DNA from: Erodium maritimum
Lineage: Eukaryota; Streptophyta; Magnoliopsida; Geraniales; Geraniaceae
Direction of reading: 5' to 3'
NCBI GenBank assembly: GCA_963921825.1
Contig: OY997593.1
Coordinates: 46,639,111 to 46,703,110 of the forward strand
DNA: 64,000 nucleotides
This document shows, in pieces, positions 57,051 to 64,000 of this stretch (the first letter of the stretch is position 1; every line of letters starts with the position of its first letter). A program made the translations under genes and the position numbers. The notes beneath the pieces were generated by a model. That model saw nothing but the letters and a program-made list of their open reading frames with translations. It was not told the DNA's origin and searched no databases.

Positions 57051-60000
57051 CTAGTTCCAATCTAAACTCCAATCTATTCCCATTGACCTTACATGCCTCT
57101 CATGTTTAGGAAACGATAGTGCCTTAGTCAACGGGTCGGCTATGTTATCATCAGTTGCAATATAGGTGATCTTCACATCGCCTCGGTTCAGTATCTCTCT
57201 GATGAGGTGATATCGCCGCAGTACATGTTTGGATTTGTTATGCGATCTGGGATCTTTAGCTTGCGCAATAGCCCCTGTGTTGTCGCAAAATAGGTTCACC
57301 GGGCTGGATGGGTTTTTGATTACACCCAACCCTGCCGTGAACTTCCTAATCCACACAACCTCCTTGGCCGCCTCTACAGCCGCTATGTACTCGGCCTCTG
57401 TCGTGGAGTCAGCGACGGTGTCTTGCTTCACGCTCTTCCAGCTGAAAGCTCCGCCATTCAGCGTGAACACATATCCTGACTGACTTCTAAAGTCATCTGG
57501 ATCTGTCTGGAAACTAGCGTCTACATATCCATTAACAACTAGTTCAGAATCATCTTTTCCCCCGTACACTAGAAACGCGTCCTTAGTTCTTCTCAAATAT
57601 TTGAGAATCGCTTTGACCGCTATCCAGTGTTCCTCACCAGGGTTAGACTGATGTCTGCTGGTACAACTCAAGGCATATGAGACATCCGGTCTCGTGCATA
57701 TCATGGAATACATGATCGATCCTACCGCCGAAGCGTATGGGATTCGCATCATTCTTTTCAGCTCATCAGGTGTCTTAGGACACTGAGTCTTGCTGAGATG
57801 AACGCCATGACGTGCGGGTAAGAGTCCTTTCTTGGAATCAAGCATTGAGAACCTACTCAATACCTTGTTCACATAGGTGCTTTGACTTAAACCCAAGACC
57901 CTCTTGGTGCGATCTCTATATATCTTAATCCCTAAGATATAAGCAGCATCGCCTAAGTCCTTCATTGAGAAACACTTCCCTAACCAAGCTTTAGTCTCGT
58001 GCAAGGTTGGGATGTCGTTTCCAATGAGTAGTATGTCATCGACATACAACACCAGAAAGGTAATCATACCCCCATTTGCCTTCTTGTAAACTCAAGGTTC
58101 ATCTTCATTCTTGATAAAGCCAAATCCAATTACAGCTTCATCAAAACGAAGGTTCCAACTCCGAGAAGCTTGTTTCAATCCATAAATGGATTTCAACAAC
58201 TTACAAATTTTTCCCTTATTCTTCGGATCGACAAAACCTTCGGGTTGAGACATATAAACGTCCTCCGACAAATTTCCGTTTAGGAAAGCGGTTTTGACAT
58301 CCATTTGCCATATCTCGTAATCGTGATATGCAGCTATGGCAAGAAGAATTCGGATAAATTTGACCATAGCCACTGGGGAAAAGGTTTCCTCATAGTCAAT
58401 CCCTTGGATCTGCCTATAACCTTTCGCCACCAGTCGGGCTTTGTAGGTCTGAGGGTTGCCTTCCATGTCCATCTTCACCTTGAAGATCCATTTGCATCCG
58501 ATGGTTCTTACACCACCGATGGGATCAACCAGTTCCCAGACTTGGTTGTCCGACATGGATTGCATTTCCTCCCTCATGGCTCCCAGCCATAACTCAGAGT
58601 CGGGTCCGTCCACAGCTTCCTGAAATGTAGCTGGATCATCGTGATCCACCACAAGCTCACCGTCACCTCCAGACACAAAGTAACCATATCTCGGAGGTGG
58701 ACGACTAACCCTTTCAGATCGCCTTGGACCTTCTGGAATTGTTGCAGGAACTGGTCCTTGCTCTACGACCATCTCAGGCTCTTCTACAGGGTTGTCCAGT
58801 GGATCAGTTGGATCTGTACCACCCTGAATTTCTTCTAGATGTACAGCCCTCCCACTGACGTCTTTGGAAATAAACTCCCTTTCCATAAAGACCCCACCCC
58901 GAGCGACGAACACCGTGTTCTCGCTAGGTTTGTAGAAGTAGTACCCCATTGTTTCTTTGGGATACCCAACGAAGGTGCATTTATCAGATCTTGGTTCGAG
59001 CTTAGTCGGAACTAAACGTTTCACATAAGCCTCGCAACCCCAAATCTTCAGGAAGGACAAAACGGGCTTTCTCCCGCGCCATTTCTCAAATGGTGTCCCT
59101 TCCACAGCCTTCGTCGGAGCCCGATTCAAAATGAATGCGGCCGTCTCCAGAGCATAACCCCAGAAAGAGATTGGGAGATCAGTCCCACTAATCATGGACC
59201 GGACCATATCCAATAAAGTCCGATTTCTCCGTTCGGACACACCATTCAATTGTGGTGTTCCGGGAGGAGTCCATTCCGAAAGGATCCCACGTTCTGCTAG
59301 ATGATCTAAAAACTCTGTGGTCAAGTATTCTCCACCTCGATCTGATCGAAGTGCTTTAATACTTTTCCCGAGCTGGTTTTCTACTTCAGTCTTAAACTCT
59401 TTGAATTTATCAAAAGCTTCAGACTTATGTCTCATCAAATAGACATAACCATATCTACTGAAGTCGTCAGTAAATGTGATAAAGTAGCTAAAACCCCTCC
59501 TGGCAAGTGTGCTCATTGGTCCACACACATCCGAGTGTATTAGCCCCAATAAGTCACCCGCCCTTTCACCGCGACCGATGAAGGGCGCTTTAGTCAGTTT
59601 TCCCATCAAACAAGATTCGCATCTATCAATCGAATGAAATTCGAATGGACTAAGAAGTCCACACTTGTGAAGTGTTGATATGCGTTTCTCGTTTATGTGG
59701 CCTAAACGACAATGCCATAAAAGAGTTTGGTCTAAATCATTGGACTTAGACCTCTTGGTATTTACATTATATATAGAGCTTGAGGCATTGTTATCCATAT
59801 CCAATATGTACAATCCTCCAACCATTTTGGCGCTAGCATAAAATATATCATTGCATAAAATATTGAAAATCCCATTTCCAACATCAAAATTGTATCCTTC
59901 CTTGTCCAACAAAGAAATAGATACAATATTCCTACTGAAAGTAGGTACACAATATACATTGTTCAAAACAAAAACTAGCCCACTTGGCAAAAGAAGACTT

Positions 60001-61076
60001 ATGGATCCTACAGCAGTCGCCACAACTCTAGTCTTGTTGCCCACTCTGAGGTCCACCTCGTCCTTCTTCAAGCTTCTCCTACCTTCCAGCCACTGCACAT
60101 TAGTACAAATGTGAGATTCAGCCCCGGTATCCAATACCCATGAATCTTTGGAAGTAGTGAGATTTAGCTCTATAAAGAAAATACCTGATGAAGGTACAGT
60201 CCCACCGCCCTTCTTCAGATCATCCAGAAACTTCCTGCAATCTTTCTTCCAGTGACCAAGCTGTTGACAGTAGAAGCAGACATTCTCGACATCCTTCCCC
60301 TTCCTTGAGGACTCCTCAGTCTTAGGAGGGTTAGGACGCTTCGGATGCCTCATCTTTCCTGCCAAGTGCAAAGGGGTCTTGCCCTTACCACTAACAGTTC
60401 CCTTATTCTTGAAACTGTTTCCCTGTCTGACCATCAGAACATCCTTGGATCCCTGATCCTTGACGTTCTTTTCAGCAGTTACCAACATTCCATGCAACTC
60501 TGAAATGGTCTTGTGCATATCGTGCATATGATAGTTCATGACGAACGTAGCATATGAACGAGGAAGGGAACGCAGAACCACATCCGCTGCCATCTCGTTC
60601 TCTATCTTAAGACCCAGTCGATTAAGATGTTTGAGATGCCCCTTCATCTTTAGGACATGAGGACCCACGGAGACTCCTGCTGACATTTTGCAGGAGAGAA
60701 GTTCATTAAGGACATTGTATCTCACGATACGTGCCCTTTCCTTGAACATACCCTTTATGATCCCCATCATAGTATAGGGGTCATCAGAGTACTCCATGAA
60801 CTGGTCTTGGAGATCAAACTCCATGCAGCCCAGCATAATACATGCCACATCTATAGAATCGCTAAGGTGCTTTTGGTATGCATCCTTAACGGCCCTAATG
60901 GCATTATTAGCTGGCTCCTCAGGGATAGCCTGGTCTAGGACATATTCTTTGCGCTCGAATTTGAGGACTATCCTCAAGTTTCTGTCCCAGTCCAAGTAGT
61001 TTGTCCCACTTAGCTTGATCCTATCAAGAATGGTTTTTAGTGACAAACTATTATTGTTCGCTGAAGTACTTGCCAT
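57051..61076 (-). pseudogene. copia gag-pol polyprotein, one in-frame TGA
   Basis: From ATG 61076 (MASTSANNNSLSLKTILD) 994 codons run to a TGA at 58094-58092; the same frame then stays open to TAG 57051. Residues: Gag 1-265; zinc knuckle CFYCQQLGHWKKDC 267-280; protease DTGAE 316-320; integrase HHCC (H455, H460, C486, C489); core D515, D579, E615 (DD35E); RT QMDVKTAFLNGN from 924. After the stop: LVLYVDDILLIGND (catalytic YVDD), then RNase H (DSTTEAEYIAA, SKHVLRRYHLIRE). The plus-strand relative has TGC (Cys) at the TGA site, so one base change broke a ~1340-residue polyprotein. All catalytic motifs look intact. Confidence 0.9.
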
Positions 61077-62611
61077 TTGATCTACACGACAAACAAAATA
61101 TAATCAGTAAACTGAATAAATTTTATGAAGATCAAGTTCAAACACCAACCAATTGATTCTAAACCTTTAGAACCTAAAACCAAGATCCTTGATTCACCCG
61201 ATTAAGCTGGACTAATGCTCACCACTTAATCGAGCTATGTAGGTAGGACTCCATCCAATCACATCCAATGTGACTCTTGGCTAGGGTATGTACTCATGTA
61301 CACGGCTTACCCTATCTAATACCCTAGCTCAACCTCAGGCTGAGAATCGTAGTCGGGTCCACCAATTTTCAACTATGGCCCGTCACTATGTGGGTGCTCC
61401 GCTAATGCGCACGACACCTACACATGTCGTCCAAACCTACTACCCCGCTTTCCCATGGATGCTCCGCTAAAGCGCACGACACCCATAGGACGGGGAGGTA
61501 GTAAGGTGTTGATAATTGGGAGGTATCGGACATGACCCGTTTTTACTTGTCCGGTTGTGTTTTAAACTTTTGGTACATCCTAGATGCGATGAGCACATCA
61601 ACTACATTCCAAATGTAATGATGCCTCCAATTACATCCAATGTATATCTTCCTTCGAACTCGTCAACTACATCCAATGTAATGACGATTCTAAGGGCTCA
61701 CAGACAATGATTAAAACCAATTTTATCTTTGCATGTGAGGTGATATGCTCGGTAAATTAAGTTAAGCATGCAATTCTAAAACACATAGAAATGATCATGA
61801 AAAAACTAAACCAAGCATAAAGCGTTAAATATGTACATAATAGCCCACTAAACTAACTCCCACTAGCTTCTTGAGCTCCACCGACTCCAAGCCGATGTCA
61901 AAACCCGAGAAGCCACCAAATGACCTTTTCGCCCTTTCTTCGTCTTGAGTAAAATATTACAATTTAATACACGACTCGCAGGTCGGGAATTAATAAATAT
62001 TACAAATAAGTGGTACGACGACCACACCTCGAAAAAATAATTACACGCTAACTCTAACGGCTCGCAGGCCGTGAAAAGCGATAAATAATTAAATCAAACT
62101 CGGGGCTATTATGTACACCATGCCAACATCACATCACACATCGTGTTATCAAACAAGCATGTTATCAAACATCATGTGATTTTCCGGTTTTAATTAATTG
62201 CCAAGTTTCGAAAATTTTGATACTCGGTTTATCGAAACCGTTCAAAATTGAAACTTTTGAACATTTGATTTTTGAGTTCATCAAGACGGTTCCAAACTCG
62301 TCATGACTAAAAAAACGGTTTAGCTCGGCATATTGACCATCCAATGGTCATGCTTGGCCTAGCTCCGTCCAACGGAGCCCCGTTCGGTCCCGGTTTCGGC
62401 TCCCCGAGAGTCCCGCTCCCGAGACCCGAAAAATCAAATTTTTTTTTCAAAAATTCCAGATTTGATAAACTTTTCAAAAATTCATTTTTCATGCATTAAA
62501 CCCATAAACAAGAATTTAAAACATGTTATCAAACAATTTAGCAAATTAACATGCAAAACCGAAACTAGCAAGCAAAACCGAAAGTTCTCTTGTGAATCCC
62601 GAAGGTAGCAC
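61077..62611 (-). other. copia 5' leader between primer site and gag
   Basis: 1.5 kb without a long coding frame. It includes repeated ACATTGGATGTAATT-like motifs (61620-61680) and CATTAGCGGAGC-type repeats (61390-61490). Homologous DNA at 37650-38218 marks the truncated relative. Confidence 0.7.
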
Positions 62612-62625
62612 GGCTCTGATACCAC
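62612..62625 (-). other. copia primer binding site (tRNA-Met type)
   Basis: Minus-strand TGGTATCAGAGCC directly follows the 5' LTR end. It matches the initiator tRNA-Met complement used by many plant retrotransposons. Confidence 0.85.
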
Positions 62626-64000
62626 TGTTGGGTCTCGATGGAGGGTATGAACACATACTTGCAGCGGAAATAACTCGAGACCATGTCATAGAACACTACC
62701 AAATATTAGATACACAAGAGAATAAACAATATGGATGTTTCCTTACCAACTAGTTCAAGAAAAGGAAGAGAACACCAAAGAAACGATGATCGGCTTGAGT
62801 CTCCAAGACGCCTACGTATCCAATTGGAATCAAAGCCACGTAGTTCTTCTTTAGATGACTCAAGAACACAACAAGAGGGGGGAAAAGTGCCAAACTCGAA
62901 ATTGTAGTGTGAGAGGGAGAGAAGTTGTGTTTCTATTCTTGTCTTGTGATTTGTTGTAGGAAAAAGATGACTTAAACCATCAACAACCATCAAGGACAAG
63001 TAAGGTGTGAAGCATGGTGTGAAGTAAGACAAGCATGGTGCTAAGTATGGCAAGACAAGATGGGTTAGGTGGTGAATCACCAACACCTTAATCCTTGTCT
63101 TGCTTACTTAGTACTAATTAATCAAGACTTGATTAATTAGTTCCATGGGCCTTTCATGGGCCTCTTGGAACATGGCCCATGGCCATTCCCAACGAGGTCC
63201 CGTGACGTGCTCATCGCCTCCAAGCCTTCCATACCGGAAATGTCCAACATTATCCAACGCGATCAATCCCAAGACTCCAAGCCTTGTCTTGATCCGTAAT
63301 GTCCTATTCACTTACGGGCACATGACCCAAAACCCAGTTTTGGTCATGTCCCGAGACAACTCTCTTTTGGCCATTCTCCATAAATGTGTCAATGAGTTTC
63401 ATCCTTCGGTGTGACCCTTAGGTCTATGCATGTCGATAGATCAACGTAAAATCCCATTTTACTTGATCCTATATAAGTGGCAACTAACGAGACTTTAGTA
63501 TTGCCTGACACTACATAGCGAATCGAACCAATCGATTCTAACCTTTCCATCGTCCCTGTCATTATCCTTTTATCTCCGATATCCTGATTGAGATAAGGCA
63601 TAGAGCCGTCATCCTTATTATTCTCAATCACTGTTCCTTGATATGTGAGATGACTGAATATATGATACCTAGTATCATGTGCATGGCCATGCTATTCTTT
63701 CAGTCACTCTCGATCAAGCGGCCGAGAACCGATATCTTTCCCATGCCTCAGTATGAGGGATAAATCCCTTAGCCGTCTTTCGTGTCACTCATGCAACCCG
63801 TCCCCAAGCCAATCCTGGCCGTTATGGAAGCCCTGTTACGGACAACGTTAGGCTCAGGTCAAACTTAGTTGTTGACTGCATAGTGATCACAAAGACTCCT
63901 TGGTCTAAGGATACATGACAAGCTACGACACTGAATATGTTAATGACTCAATCTATGGAACATATTCAGGGCGGGTCGTCCAATATCATGTCCCACATTG
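62626..64000 (-). repeat. copia 5' LTR, partial (cut by window edge)
   Basis: Collinear with 55376-56750. About 290 bp would remain beyond the window. Confidence 0.9.

Larger units (their letters stand above)
55376..64000 (-). mobile_element. young Ty1/copia element, nearly complete (runs off right edge)
   Basis: Minus-strand order: 5' LTR (64000-62626, cut by the window), primer site (62625-62612), 1.5-kb leader, gag-pol (61076-57051), polypurine tract (57050-57037), 3' LTR (57036-55376). Comparing the LTRs over ~1.37 kb I see two internal differences (55957 against 63207; 56709 against 63959) plus the last two window bases. It is inserted into LINE ORF2. Confidence 0.9.

Noticed and set aside
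62706..63631. Small frames repeated at 55456-56381 and 62706-63631
   Set aside because: They are identical because they lie in the two LTRs of one copia element; no coding support.

Overview
The window is nuclear DNA from a flowering plant. It holds the 5' part of a phospholipase D delta-type gene, one small plant-specific intronless gene, and many Ty1/copia, Ty3/gypsy, L1-type LINE and Mutator-like (MULE) elements in AT-rich spacer. The species cannot be fixed from the sequence. The coding DNA of the two host genes is much richer in G+C than its surroundings. I see no prokaryotic operon, CRISPR array or rRNA gene.

Layout. 1-840: phospholipase D start (minus strand, running off the left edge) and its promoter, with two ACGT-core ABRE-like motifs. 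1371-2295: decayed retroelement-like DNA. 2526-5728: a MULE with a perfect 9-bp target duplication, holding a large GC-rich hairpin and a second complete MULE (3558-5448), also with a perfect 9-bp duplication and with exon-like captured DNA. 5738-9056: an old copia remnant whose gag/protease region is split by a 573-bp GAT/GAC microsatellite. 10558-11168: 5'-truncated LINE (minus). 12534-13747: inverted-repeat element. 14068-14709: the second host gene (minus). 17456-20570: LINE fragments, including two very short retroposons with target duplications. 20583-23032: LINE with a 21-bp target duplication but only ORF1. 23125-23527 and 23784-25615: two more MULE-type elements.

27132-48216 is a Ty3/gypsy chromovirus array with three LTRs and two internal regions (LTR1-int1-LTR2-int2-LTR3). 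Both internal regions are deleted derivatives. Int2 carries a 5'-truncated copia element (37643-43424) between its gag and RNase H. LTR length varies through an internal ~57-bp minisatellite.

48217-50757 is a patchwork of duplicated LTR end, TA microsatellite, a 22-bp-repeat element and a ~271-bp-arm palindrome. It adjoins an L1 LINE (50758-55375: ORF1, endonuclease, reverse transcriptase), cut at its 3' side by a young, nearly intact copia element on the minus strand (55376 to beyond 64000). The LTRs of that copia differ at only two internal positions over the compared ~1.37 kb, and its gag-pol frame is broken by one TGA codon.

The two host genes do not form a pathway. The main biological interest lies in the MULE group, whose terminal inverted repeats are small tandem arrays with a TACCCTAA-like core and two of which share an inner double palindrome; in the three-LTR gypsy array; and in the palindromic patchwork at 48.2-50.8 kb.
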